This document shows positions 1 to 7,039 of a stretch of 8,616 nt of DNA, piece by piece; positions within the stretch are counted from its first letter, which is position 1; every line of letters begins with the position of its first letter. Where the stretch lies: contig RBKG01000030.1 in NCBI GenBank assembly GCA_003640335.1, positions 1-8,616 on the forward strand. Reading direction: 5' to 3'. Both the position numbers and the translations under genes were made by a program. A model generated the notes under the pieces. It ran no database searches, was not told the DNA's origin, and saw only the letters and a list, made by a program, of their open reading frames with translations. This DNA comes from Porphyromonas sp. (GTDB lineage: Bacteria > Bacteroidota > Bacteroidia > Bacteroidales > Porphyromonadaceae).

Positions 1-1022
1 TCTTCAATCATAGCCCTTAGCATGATGTAATCCATGCCTTCATGATGCTTATCTATCAGTAAAGCTTCCTCTCCCCATTTAGTCCAATACTCATGCTCGT
101 ACTCATTGATATAAGGGCTATCGTCTTCCCATTGCTCTAAAGGACTTCTACCTTCTATATAAATCTGCCTACGCTCGCCATTCCATACTCCTTTTGTACC
201 TTGCACTTCCCAGTCCAAACTACGAGGACGCGGTAGAGTCGTATCATGAGTTAGCGTTATCAAAATCCCTTTTTCGGTTCTAATCTGCGTACTGACGACG
301 TCTCCAAGTATTTTTGATTTCTCTAGACTTGCACCGAGGTCAGTAGACATTCTTTCTGTTAGCCCCCAAGAAGCGGAAGAGCAGCTCTGCACCATCACAA
401 TATTATCATGATAAGGCAGGCCTGCGATAAGAGCCAAAGGAGCAAAACCATGAGTAGGATAAATATCAGCCTGCCCCTCCCAATAATAAGGCAAACGCCA
501 ACGTCCCTCGCCCTTATCGGGTAAAGAGCCATCTGATGTAAGCAATATCTGTCGCAAATCATGCCTATAACCTCCACGCATATACACAATCTGACCAAGC
601 AAACCAGCCTTACACATCTGAAGAAGGGATAAAACCTCTCTCTTAAAAAGCGCATTCTCTAGAGGAAAAGCCTTTAACCCTCTTTGTTGCAACTCTTGCT
701 CAAGTTCATCGTACTCCCCTACACCTAATCCGCCTTTAATCTCTAAAGCGACATGACAGCCTGCACGCACTGCATACAGAGCTTGCTCAACCTGACAAGC
801 CCAAGGGGACGCAATCACCACAAGGTCTAAACCCTCGGTATCGACCATTCGACGGTAGTCATCTCTCCCCTTATCGTAGATATGCCAAGAAGCATTCCTT
901 AAGTCTTCTTCGGGTGATGGGTCAGCAAGAGCAACGACATTCACCAAATCAGGCATAGAGGTCAATAACTTTAAGAGATACATGCCCCGATAGCCCAAGC
1001 CTATAAAGCCTATACGAATCAT
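1..1022 (-). CDS. Gfo/Idh/MocA-fold protein with GH109-like motifs, 3' end beyond the left edge
   Basis: I translated this frame by hand: it is open from an ATG at 1020-1022 to the left edge, 340 residues without a stop. The N-terminus is a Rossmann NAD(P)-binding fold (IGFIGLGYRG, glycine motif at residues 8-13). Residues 88-98 (AGCHVALEIKG) sit where ordinary family dehydrogenases carry the Glu-Lys-Pro motif; here Glu94 is kept but the next residue is Ile. Three further motifs resemble glycoside hydrolase family 109, which uses NAD as a catalytic cofactor: GGYRHDLR (150-157), IYPTHGFAP (187-195) and EGMDYIMLRAMIE (328-340). No signal peptide or Tat motif is present, so the visible protein should be cytoplasmic. 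GH109 proteins are usually longer (above 400 residues), which fits a C-terminus cut by the window. The start overlaps the stop of the WbqC gene as ATGA. The fold is certain; hydrolase versus plain dehydrogenase is not, and the substrate is unknown. Confidence 0.85.
   Translation of the reverse strand, partial: MIRIGFIGLGYRGMYLLKLLTSMPDLVNVVALADPSPEEDLRNASWHIYDKGRDDYRRMVDTEGLDLVVIASPWACQVEQALYAVRAGCHVALEIKGGLGVGEYDELEQELQQRGLKAFPLENALFKREVLSLLQMCKAGLLGQIVYMRGGYRHDLRQILLTSDGSLPDKGEGRWRLPYYWEGQADIYPTHGFAPLALIAGLPYHDNIVMVQSCSSASWGLTERMSTDLGASLEKSKILGDVVSTQIRTEKGILITLTHDTTLPRPRSLDWEVQGTKGVWNGERRQIYIEGRSPLEQWEDDSPYINEYEHEYWTKWGEEALLIDKHHEGMDYIMLRAMIE
1019..1022 (-). other. ATGA stop/start overlap, WbqC gene to oxidoreductase-like gene
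   Basis: The TGA stop of the WbqC-family gene (1019-1021) shares bases with the ATG of the next gene (1020-1022). No Shine-Dalgarno-like sequence lies just before this ATG. That arrangement is typical of translational coupling by terminating ribosomes, so the two proteins are probably made together. The overlap is seen directly; the coupling is inferred. Confidence 0.8.
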
Positions 1023-1660
1023 AATCTTTGCAGACTTTGATGAAGATACAGTAAGCTCTCAGGTCCCATATTCATAAGTAAATCCAAAACCGAGAGTTGC
1101 GAAACAAAACCATGACGAGAGGCAAAAGGCTGATAATAAGGCAAGGCTTCTGCACACTCTCTACTAAGATGTCGCGGATGAAAGCTGTAACGCATATCAA
1201 GAAAGTTTTCATCAGAGCCCTTCAATGGAATAAAGTCTGATGTTTCTTCTAGTTGTACGTCTATATCCATCAGCCTACAAAGACTCAATAAAAGGTCTAT
1301 GTTATAGTCCCACAAATAGGTATAAGTCTTCTCGTAGAAAGGCTTGATGTCGTCCCAATAGAACTCAAAGTATGGGCTACTCCCATAACTAGAACGAATA
1401 GCCTGCTCATGGACATGCCTCCAAGCACCATGTTCGCTAATACGAATATCCTTAATCAGTGTCTTTCCTCCTTGAGGTCGTTCAATAGGGATGGTTAGAC
1501 TCTGAACGCCATTAGCAGTAAGAATATCACAACGATTACGCCAGCTTTGCTTAACGATATGCTCGTGTGCCTCAATAAAAATACGTTCCCCTTGATGAGC
1601 ATAGATTTGCATCATATACTCGACAAGAGGAGCGTATGCAGTAGACAAGAGTAGGCTCAT
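1019..1660 (-). CDS. WbqC-family protein
   Basis: A 213-residue protein that matches the WbqC-like family along its full length. The motifs recognised are an N-terminal LLSTAYAPLVEY (residues 4-15), KQSWRNRCDI (37-46), SLTIPIERP (54-62), SSPYFEFYWDDI (94-105) and a C-terminal segment GFVSQLSVLDLLMNMGPES (184-202). It is predicted to be soluble, with no signal peptide or membrane segment. The family is named after a gene from O-antigen clusters, but no enzymatic reaction is firmly established, so the biochemical role is left open. The ATG at 1658-1660 is 21 bases after the lepB stop; a weak purine stretch (AAAAGGTAAG) lies upstream but rather far away. The stop overlaps the next gene's start. 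Family assignment is strong; function is unknown. Confidence 0.92.
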   Translation of the reverse strand: MSLLLSTAYAPLVEYMMQIYAHQGERIFIEAHEHIVKQSWRNRCDILTANGVQSLTIPIERPQGGKTLIKDIRISEHGAWRHVHEQAIRSSYGSSPYFEFYWDDIKPFYEKTYTYLWDYNIDLLLSLCRLMDIDVQLEETSDFIPLKGSDENFLDMRYSFHPRHLSRECAEALPYYQPFASRHGFVSQLSVLDLLMNMGPESLLYLHQSLQRL

Positions 1661-1681
1661 GAGAGTCGTCTTACCTTTTAC

Positions 1682-3124
1682 TTATTTACCTGTAATAAAG
1701 CGCATCATGCGGCTCCAACGTATGCCACCCGAGAAGAGAGGTTGCTCATCATTAAGCGATAGCCATAAGAACGATGGAGTCCCTACAATATGGTCTTCTG
1801 GCACAAAGCCCCAAGCACGGCTATCAGCTGAATTATGTCTATTATCCCCCATCATCCAGTAATAATTCTGAGCAAAGGTATAGCTAGTAGCAGGCTTACC
1901 ATCTATGAAATACTGCCCCAAACGCTCTTCTAGCTTATGCCCTTCGTAAGCTCTGATACAACGCTCATAAGTAGCATAAGTCAGAGGGTTAAGTTGAATA
2001 GTTACCCCAGCTTTAGGGATATAAATAGGACCATAATTGTCTACAGTCCAATCTGGATGTAGTCCTAAGGGATAGAGCGTGCTAGCGTCTGGAGTATAGT
2101 GAGTGCGGACAATCTTGACAATACCCGCCTCACCCTTAAGGCGCATTCTCATCTCTTCTGTTAGTGGCATCTCATAGATACGACCATAACTACCACTATC
2201 ATCAATAGGACTTAAGCCTGATTGAGCCTTAAACTGCTCAATCTGTTCAGGGCTAACAGCCTGTAATGCAGGTTGCTCCGACACATCTCGGTAATTGATT
2301 TCTAGTTCGTCGAGTAGTTCTTTTGTAAGTTCAAGACCATTCGTTTGCACTAAATAATTCAACTGCATGTGCGTTGGATTTTTCTGAGCCTTACCGTTGA
2401 TATAAACTTGTGCATCCTTAATCTGTAAAGTATCTCCGGGCATCCCGATAAGACGCTTAACGTAATGGTCACGCTTATCTACAGGACGATAAACAATATC
2501 ACCATAAACAGCTTTATCGTGATTAACGACATCACGACCGTACATATAGCAGAGCGTTAAGTAGTCAGGGTTAGTCATGCGCGTTGCGACCGTATCGCCT
2601 GCAGGGAAGTTAAATACAACAAGGTCATTACGTTCAATCTTACCATAACCAGCTAAACGCTTATAAGGTAAAGTCCATGCTGTGCTGTATGTTTCCATAT
2701 CGCCCAAGCGATTATGTACAAGGGGCAAGCTCAGAGGCGTCATAGGCAAACGAGGACCATATTTGAGTTTACTTACAAACAAATAATCGCCCGTTAGCAG
2801 AGTTTTCTCTAATGATGATGACGGAATACCAAAGTTTTGGAAGAAGAATGTAAAGATAAACGTAATTGTAACAATCACATATAGCACATCTCCTACGACA
2901 GAAACCAATCCTTTTATAATAGGATTACGATGATTACGACCCCAAGACCAATTGATGAACTTCGTAAAATAATAGTCCACTACAAAAGGCAATACAATAA
3001 GCCATGCCCAACCAGCCCAAGCTGAGAAAGCGATTGTAGCTAGACACATCACAGCACCTAGCACATAACGCCAAGTACGTTTTTTAGGTGTTTCTTTATC
3101 GGGGATATAACGATTGAGAGCCAT
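1682..3124 (-). CDS. lepB: Signal peptidase I (S26 family), large Bacteroidetes form
   Basis: This membrane serine protease cleaves signal peptides from exported proteins with a Ser/Lys dyad. Two hydrophobic stretches at about residues 21-53 and 72-96 anchor it; the first is long enough to cross the membrane twice. The serine box IPSSSLEKTLLTGD (100-113) places the nucleophile at Ser104, followed by Leu instead of the usual Met. The lysine box YVKRLIGMPGD (221-231) gives Lys223 as the general base. Box E, MMGDNRHNSADSRAWG (424-439), is intact. At 480 residues it is much longer than the roughly 170-330 of common forms. Most of the extra length is a segment of about 170 residues between YINGK (241-245) and FIDGKPA (406-412), and a further stretch (about 124-220) separates the serine and lysine boxes. 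It starts 8 bases after dapB, with an A/T-rich leader and no Shine-Dalgarno site. All catalytic motifs are present, so it should be active. Confidence 0.96.
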   Translation of the reverse strand: MALNRYIPDKETPKKRTWRYVLGAVMCLATIAFSAWAGWAWLIVLPFVVDYYFTKFINWSWGRNHRNPIIKGLVSVVGDVLYVIVTITFIFTFFFQNFGIPSSSLEKTLLTGDYLFVSKLKYGPRLPMTPLSLPLVHNRLGDMETYSTAWTLPYKRLAGYGKIERNDLVVFNFPAGDTVATRMTNPDYLTLCYMYGRDVVNHDKAVYGDIVYRPVDKRDHYVKRLIGMPGDTLQIKDAQVYINGKAQKNPTHMQLNYLVQTNGLELTKELLDELEINYRDVSEQPALQAVSPEQIEQFKAQSGLSPIDDSGSYGRIYEMPLTEEMRMRLKGEAGIVKIVRTHYTPDASTLYPLGLHPDWTVDNYGPIYIPKAGVTIQLNPLTYATYERCIRAYEGHKLEERLGQYFIDGKPATSYTFAQNYYWMMGDNRHNSADSRAWGFVPEDHIVGTPSFLWLSLNDEQPLFSGGIRWSRMMRFITGK

Positions 3125-3132
3125 AATCTTAA

Positions 3133-3891
3133 TTATTTTTCTAGAAAGTGATTAAGTAAATCATTCATAGTAAACACGCCTTGGCGTCCTGCTATGTATT
3201 CTGCGGCGACGACAGCACCTTCAGCAAAACCTTCACGACCATAAGCTTCGTGCGTCAAGGTGATTCTATCTACATCAGACGAATAAGTAACACTATGAAT
3301 ACCGGGCACTTCGCCTTCTCTGTGCGCTGTAATAGATAGACTTTTATCTGATGCTTCAGCACCCTCTCCAGCCAAATGCCAATTATCCAAACGACTAGGC
3401 ATAGACTGTATGATGTTCTCGGCAATGGTAATAGCCGTTCCACTTGGAGCATCTAACTTATGAATATGGTGCGTCTCGTCCATCGTCACCTTATACTGCC
3501 CGACGTGTTCCATAAGTCCAGCTACACGGCGATTGATTTCCAAGAATAAATTAACCCCTATACTGAAGTTTGATGCCCACATTAAGGAACTTACCCCACG
3601 CTCTAAAACTTGCTTCTTAAGGTCTTCTAGTTCGTTAGCCCAGCCAGTAGTTCCAGACACGATAGCAACGCCTTTCTCTAGCAAGCGTAAACAGTTGCTG
3701 TATGCGACACTTGGTTGAGTAAACTCAATCGCTACATCTATATCTTGCCATAGTGGACTATCCCAAGCAGCATCATCAGCAGAATCTATTGTCAAAACAA
3801 TTTGATGCCCTCTTCCTTCAGCTATTTTATGAAGCATATGCCCCATACGACCATAACCAATGAGCGCAATCTTTAATGTTTGCTTATCCAT
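3133..3891 (-). CDS. dapB: 4-hydroxy-tetrahydrodipicolinate reductase
   Basis: DapB catalyses the NAD(P)H-dependent reduction step of the diaminopimelate/lysine pathway in the cytoplasm, supplying lysine and the cross-linking residue of peptidoglycan. The 252-residue length is normal. The N-terminal nucleotide-binding motif is IGYGRMG (11-17). SGTTGW (79-84) is the conserved loop following the EFTQPS segment (56-61). The signature ETHHIHKLDAPSGTA (139-153) carries the catalytic His141/His142 region and Lys145, matching the HHRHKVDAPSG pattern of the E. coli enzyme. The C-terminal segment with HEAYGREGFAEGAV (214-227) is also typical. The ATG at 3889-3891 follows the ribF stop by 13 bases; the leader is A/T-rich with no Shine-Dalgarno. 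Nothing is missing or broken. Confidence 0.97.
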   Translation of the reverse strand: MDKQTLKIALIGYGRMGHMLHKIAEGRGHQIVLTIDSADDAAWDSPLWQDIDVAIEFTQPSVAYSNCLRLLEKGVAIVSGTTGWANELEDLKKQVLERGVSSLMWASNFSIGVNLFLEINRRVAGLMEHVGQYKVTMDETHHIHKLDAPSGTAITIAENIIQSMPSRLDNWHLAGEGAEASDKSLSITAHREGEVPGIHSVTYSSDVDRITLTHEAYGREGFAEGAVVAAEYIAGRQGVFTMNDLLNHFLEK

Positions 3892-3904
3892 AATCTAGTA
3901 TTTC

Positions 3905-4816
3905 TTATTTATGCTCACCAAAGTAAGCTCTTATTTCTGTTTCATCTCTCTGTATTTGCTCCTGTAACTCATCTAAAGAAGCAAACTTTCTATTAGGACG
4001 CACATAATGTTCAAAAAACAGCGTCATGTGCTGTGCATATAGATTTGTATTAAAATCAAAGATATGCACTTCTATGGTACGAGCAAGTCCCTCACTTAGT
4101 GTAGGACGATTACCAATACAAAGCATACCCGTATAAAGTGATGTCCGCTGACCGCAGGAGCAATTATCTAACTGTACTCTCACGGCATACACACCATCAG
4201 CAGGTACCAATAGCTGAGCATCGTCAAGTTTGAGATTAGCCGTAGGATAACCTAAGCTACGACCTATCTGCAAGCCTCCGACGACCTGACCACTCAACGA
4301 ATACGAACGCCCAAGCAGATTATTAGCCTCTCCCAACCGACAAGTCTGCAAAGCCTCACGAATACGGCTAGAACTAACGGGTTCACCCTCTGCTAGGAGT
4401 GGTTTAGCTTGTATGAGCTTAATACCTATTTGTTCTCCTAAGCCTTGATACTCTTCAAAACTTAACCTTGCTCCTCTTCCAAAATGATGGTCATAACCAA
4501 CCAATAAGGCTTGAACGCCATACTTATCTCGAAGCAATAGCATGAACTCCTCTGCACTTAACTTGGCCAAGTTCGGGTTAAAGTTCAGTAGAATAATATC
4601 AGTTATACCTACACTACGAACAGCACTAATACGTTCGCTAATAGTCATAAGTGTTTTGGGCGCATGCTCAGGACGAAGCACTTGAATAGGTGTAGGGTCA
4701 AATGTGACAACTGCAGGACTCATTCCCAAGGATAGAGCAAGGTGCTTTAGCTCACTGAGCAAAGCGACATGCCCAGTATGAACACCATCAAATGTACCAA
4801 TAGTTGCTAATTTCAT
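3905..4816 (-). CDS. ribF: Bifunctional riboflavin kinase/FAD synthetase
   Basis: RibF phosphorylates riboflavin to FMN and then adenylylates FMN to FAD in the cytoplasm. With the ATG at 4814-4816 the protein has 303 residues, a usual length. The N-terminal nucleotidyltransferase domain has GTFDGVHTGH (7-16), VTFDPTP (37-43), GYDHHFGRG (107-115) and SSSRIREAL (148-156). The C-terminal flavokinase domain has GRSLGYPTANL (185-195), CIGNRPT (233-239) and EVHIFDF (249-255), whose Glu249 fits the catalytic glutamate position. An upstream TTG at 4826-4828 would add only Ala-Lys-Thr plus a start. The ATG is preferred because family members begin right at this beta strand and because it forms an ATGA overlap with the envC stop. 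A short Cys-containing stretch (NCSCGQ, about 218-223) in the kinase domain looks like a loop variation. Confidence 0.96.
   Translation of the reverse strand: MKLATIGTFDGVHTGHVALLSELKHLALSLGMSPAVVTFDPTPIQVLRPEHAPKTLMTISERISAVRSVGITDIILLNFNPNLAKLSAEEFMLLLRDKYGVQALLVGYDHHFGRGARLSFEEYQGLGEQIGIKLIQAKPLLAEGEPVSSSRIREALQTCRLGEANNLLGRSYSLSGQVVGGLQIGRSLGYPTANLKLDDAQLLVPADGVYAVRVQLDNCSCGQRTSLYTGMLCIGNRPTLSEGLARTIEVHIFDFNTNLYAQHMTLFFEHYVRPNRKFASLDELQEQIQRDETEIRAYFGEHK
4813..4816 (-). other. ATGA stop/start overlap, envC-like gene to ribF
   Basis: The TGA stop of the EnvC-like gene (4813-4815) overlaps the ATG of ribF (4814-4816). The upstream sequence GGCTTGGCTAAGACG contains no good Shine-Dalgarno site, so ribF translation probably depends on ribosomes finishing the preceding gene. 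The overlap also settles the ribF start against the TTG four codons upstream. The overlap is seen; the coupling is inferred. Confidence 0.75.
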
Positions 4817-6171
4817 CGTCTTAGCCAAGCCTCAGGATTTTGCTTACTACGCTCATGCCAGAGCTGAAAGTGCAGAATATTACCTCTGCCATCACTATCA
4901 TCACTACTGATTGTACCGATAACAGAACCAGACGAAATATGCTGACCTGAAGAAACACGCACGCTTGAGAGATTAGCGTAAACTGTAAGATAGTTACCGT
5001 GACGCACAATGACGCTCTGACCATAACCCGAAGTTACAAATACACGGCTCACGACACCCTCAAATACACAGTATGCGTTTCTATCCCCATACACACGCAG
5101 GTCTATACCTCCATTACTGATGCTCACTCGGCTAAATTCGCTATGCTGCTGCATGCCGAAGCGACGCACTAAATCATAACGACCTCGTACGGGCATAGGT
5201 AAACGACCTCTATTCTGAGCAAAACCACCTGACAGCTTACGCTCCGCAGCATCCATAGCATAGCCACCACGGATAGAAGATTGACGGCTTGTTTCACTCT
5301 GACTAGCTTCTGTCTCTTTCTCCTGTGTCTGAACTTCTTCCTTGTTAGGTTCTTTTGTTCTAGACTGTTTACTTGCTTGTGCTTGTCTTCGCTTGCGCTC
5401 ACGAAGCTCTTGCTCCTTACGAGCACGCGCTTCGGCAGCCGCTATTTCAGCAGCAATCTGAGCTTGAATTTGAGCATCTAATTGACTAGCTTGCCTACGC
5501 TGGCGAGCTAAATCTTGACTCAGTTTCTTTTCCTGACCCTTTAGGTTGGATATATTAGATGAATGCTTACCTTCCTCTACTTCTAGAGCCTTACGCTCTT
5601 TATCACGTAAAGCCAAGGTTACAGCTTTTTGCTCATGCGTAGCATTGACGACATCTTGTGTACGCTGGATTTCACCTCTAGTCTCTTTAAGTTCTTTAGC
5701 CAAACGACTAGCCGACAAAGCATACTTACTCAAGAAGTGCTGACGCTCTCTTGCTTCTCCGATACTTTTAGCTGAGAGCAAGAATATCATCTGATTACGT
5801 CCCTCTTTACTATGCTGGAGGGCTTTAACGCTTTGAGCATACTGAGCGAGTATACGACTCTCCCTATTACGTAGATGTGCTATTCGTCCCCCAAGAGAAT
5901 CTATTTGCCCTTGGAGCACTTCCATCTCCTTACCGATTACAGATATTACCTCTTTGCGATTAGCTACTTGCTCTTGCACGAGCTTCAAACGTTTATGTTC
6001 TTCGGCACCATGCTTCTGTATGAGCTGCAACTCCCGACTTGTCTTCTCTATCTTCTTTTGCATCTCAGTGCGTTGCTTTTCTAGGCGACGCACTTGCTTA
6101 CTCTGCGTTTGAGCCGATACACCGAGGGCTTCAGCACAAATAATACCCGCAATCAGTACATATCTATTCAT
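4813..6171 (-). CDS. envC: EnvC-like murein hydrolase activator, coiled coil plus degenerate LytM (M23) domain
   Basis: A 452-residue secreted protein. It has a signal peptide with probable cleavage after VSA (Ala20/Gln21), then a long heptad-rich coiled coil (about 22-230), an Ala/Arg/Glu-rich and charged linker (about 231-300), and a C-terminal LytM/M23 domain (about 324-452). This is the EnvC architecture, in which the coiled coil regulates and the LytM domain activates cell-wall amidases in the periplasm. The domain lacks metal ligands: the HxGxD position reads SNGGID (352-357), with Asn353 for His; the HxH motif reads HFQ (434-436), with Gln436 for the zinc His. Only Asp357 remains. It is therefore predicted not to cut peptidoglycan itself but to activate an amidase. 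It overlaps the DUF4292 gene by 8 bases and has the only strong Shine-Dalgarno site in the window. Databases may label it an M23 peptidase, which would overstate its activity. The amidase partner is not in the window. Confidence 0.92.
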   Translation of the reverse strand: MNRYVLIAGIICAEALGVSAQTQSKQVRRLEKQRTEMQKKIEKTSRELQLIQKHGAEEHKRLKLVQEQVANRKEVISVIGKEMEVLQGQIDSLGGRIAHLRNRESRILAQYAQSVKALQHSKEGRNQMIFLLSAKSIGEARERQHFLSKYALSASRLAKELKETRGEIQRTQDVVNATHEQKAVTLALRDKERKALEVEEGKHSSNISNLKGQEKKLSQDLARQRRQASQLDAQIQAQIAAEIAAAEARARKEQELRERKRRQAQASKQSRTKEPNKEEVQTQEKETEASQSETSRQSSIRGGYAMDAAERKLSGGFAQNRGRLPMPVRGRYDLVRRFGMQQHSEFSRVSISNGGIDLRVYGDRNAYCVFEGVVSRVFVTSGYGQSVIVRHGNYLTVYANLSSVRVSSGQHISSGSVIGTISSDDSDGRGNILHFQLWHERSKQNPEAWLRR

Positions 6172-7027
6172 GGATACCTCCTATCATTTTTAGGATTCCA
6201 TCTAAAGTAATACGCTCATATTTGCTCTTGATATTAGGAGTCAATTGCAGATTATCAGCATTACCAAGTTGCTCTACTCTACGCCATTGTAGGTTTAACG
6301 AACCTCGTTCCTTAGCTCCCATATTGCCATAAAGCGTATAAGTCGCCTCCCCTGGAGGTATCTGAGTCGAAACCATACGGTACTGAGCATCAAACAAACG
6401 AATTTGTTTATTCTTAAGAACTTGAAATTTTTCCAACTTACTAAATTGGGATAGCCTAAACTGGTAATCAAGACCTCTTAATTGACCATCAAACTGATAA
6501 TACTCGTTTGGTACATGAGTAAACTCAAGAGATTTAATATCTTCCTTGCTCGAGCTTTTACCGGGGGCAAAAACTCGCCCAAGTATCAATGCTTCGATTT
6601 GACTATAATCTAATGCAAAGCCTAGATGCTCACTCAAGGTAGCGTAATTCTCTTGCACATAACGCCCATTGATAACGTCTACAATGACGACTTCGCTGGG
6701 AGTAAACCACACACGCACAGCCTCAAGCAAAGGAAAAGGAACTACTGAGAGCTTAATACCTTGTCCTTTAGCCATCTGCAGATTTACCTTGGAACTAAAA
6801 CTCTTTGCCCCCAGTGCTATCTCTGCCTGCACAGTAGCCCGACAAGCAATAAAGTCATCATAGTGGGCATAATGAGTACCCACAACAAGCTTTTTCTCAT
6901 CTAAGCTCACGGCCGCAACCCTTACAGGTGCTTTCTCATCATTGTAACGTATCTTTTTTGTACCACAAGCACTAAGCAATAGCGATAATACTACCGCTCC
7001 ACTGAGTACAATCCTATTAGTATTCAT
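6164..7027 (-). CDS. DUF4292 family lipoprotein
   Basis: A 287-residue predicted lipoprotein. A short basic start and hydrophobic stretch end in a lipobox, LSAC, with Cys21 as the lipidated residue. The following residues (GTKKIRY) are basic, not acidic, so the acidic surface-export signal known from Bacteroidetes lipoproteins is not seen. A periplasm-facing position is therefore more likely. The body resembles DUF4292 proteins: a beta-rich stretch with KLSVVPFPLLEAVRVWFTP (92-110), SEVVIVDVINGRYV (111-124) and an LSEHLGF...IEALILG helix region (131-150). That pattern recalls the LolA/LolB-like fold that binds lipid or lipoprotein acyl chains, but no function is proven. It starts 12 bases after the TPR gene, with an A-rich leader, and overlaps the envC-like gene by 8 bases. 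The steady TPR-DUF4292-EnvC order suggests a shared envelope task. Family call fairly sure; function unknown. Confidence 0.85.
   Translation of the reverse strand: MNTNRIVLSGAVVLSLLLSACGTKKIRYNDEKAPVRVAAVSLDEKKLVVGTHYAHYDDFIACRATVQAEIALGAKSFSSKVNLQMAKGQGIKLSVVPFPLLEAVRVWFTPSEVVIVDVINGRYVQENYATLSEHLGFALDYSQIEALILGRVFAPGKSSSKEDIKSLEFTHVPNEYYQFDGQLRGLDYQFRLSQFSKLEKFQVLKNKQIRLFDAQYRMVSTQIPPGEATYTLYGNMGAKERGSLNLQWRRVEQLGNADNLQLTPNIKSKYERITLDGILKMIGGIHE
6176..6182 (-). promoter_or_regulatory. Strong Shine-Dalgarno site for the envC-like gene
   Basis: AGGAGGT lies 4 bases before the ATG at 6169-6171, within the last codons of the DUF4292 gene (Ile-Gly-Gly). It is a near-perfect anti-16S match. The dapB, lepB, DUF4292, ribF and oxidoreductase-like starts have no such site and are mostly A/T-rich, as is usual in Bacteroidetes. 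It may raise translation of the EnvC-like protein, although the codons themselves could explain the bases. Confidence 0.55.
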
Positions 7028-7039
7028 TCTTTGTTTCTT

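Noticed and set aside
395..655. Minus-strand ORF of 86 codons
   Set aside because: It lies in another frame inside the oxidoreductase-like gene, which is open across the whole region with clear family motifs. Its own hydrophobic, Cys/Leu-rich translation resembles no protein.
1659..1862. Plus-strand ORF across the lepB/wbqC junction
   Set aside because: It is antisense to the conserved box E region of lepB and has no recognisable domain or start signal.
3125..3132. Possible promoter or terminator in the junctions between dapB, lepB and ribF
   Set aside because: The gaps are 8 and 13 bases, A/T-rich and without paired stems. They are too short for either element.
3270..3452. Small minus-strand ORF inside dapB
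   Set aside because: It is an alternative frame of the well-conserved dapB region containing HHIHKLDAPSG and what follows. No independent support.
5281..6084. Plus-strand ORFs opposite the envC-like gene (5281-5481, 5546-5743, 5875-6084)
   Set aside because: They are antisense shadows of a long coiled-coil gene. Glu/Lys/Gln/Arg-rich coding read backwards gives Leu/Ser/Cys/Phe-rich frames without meaning.
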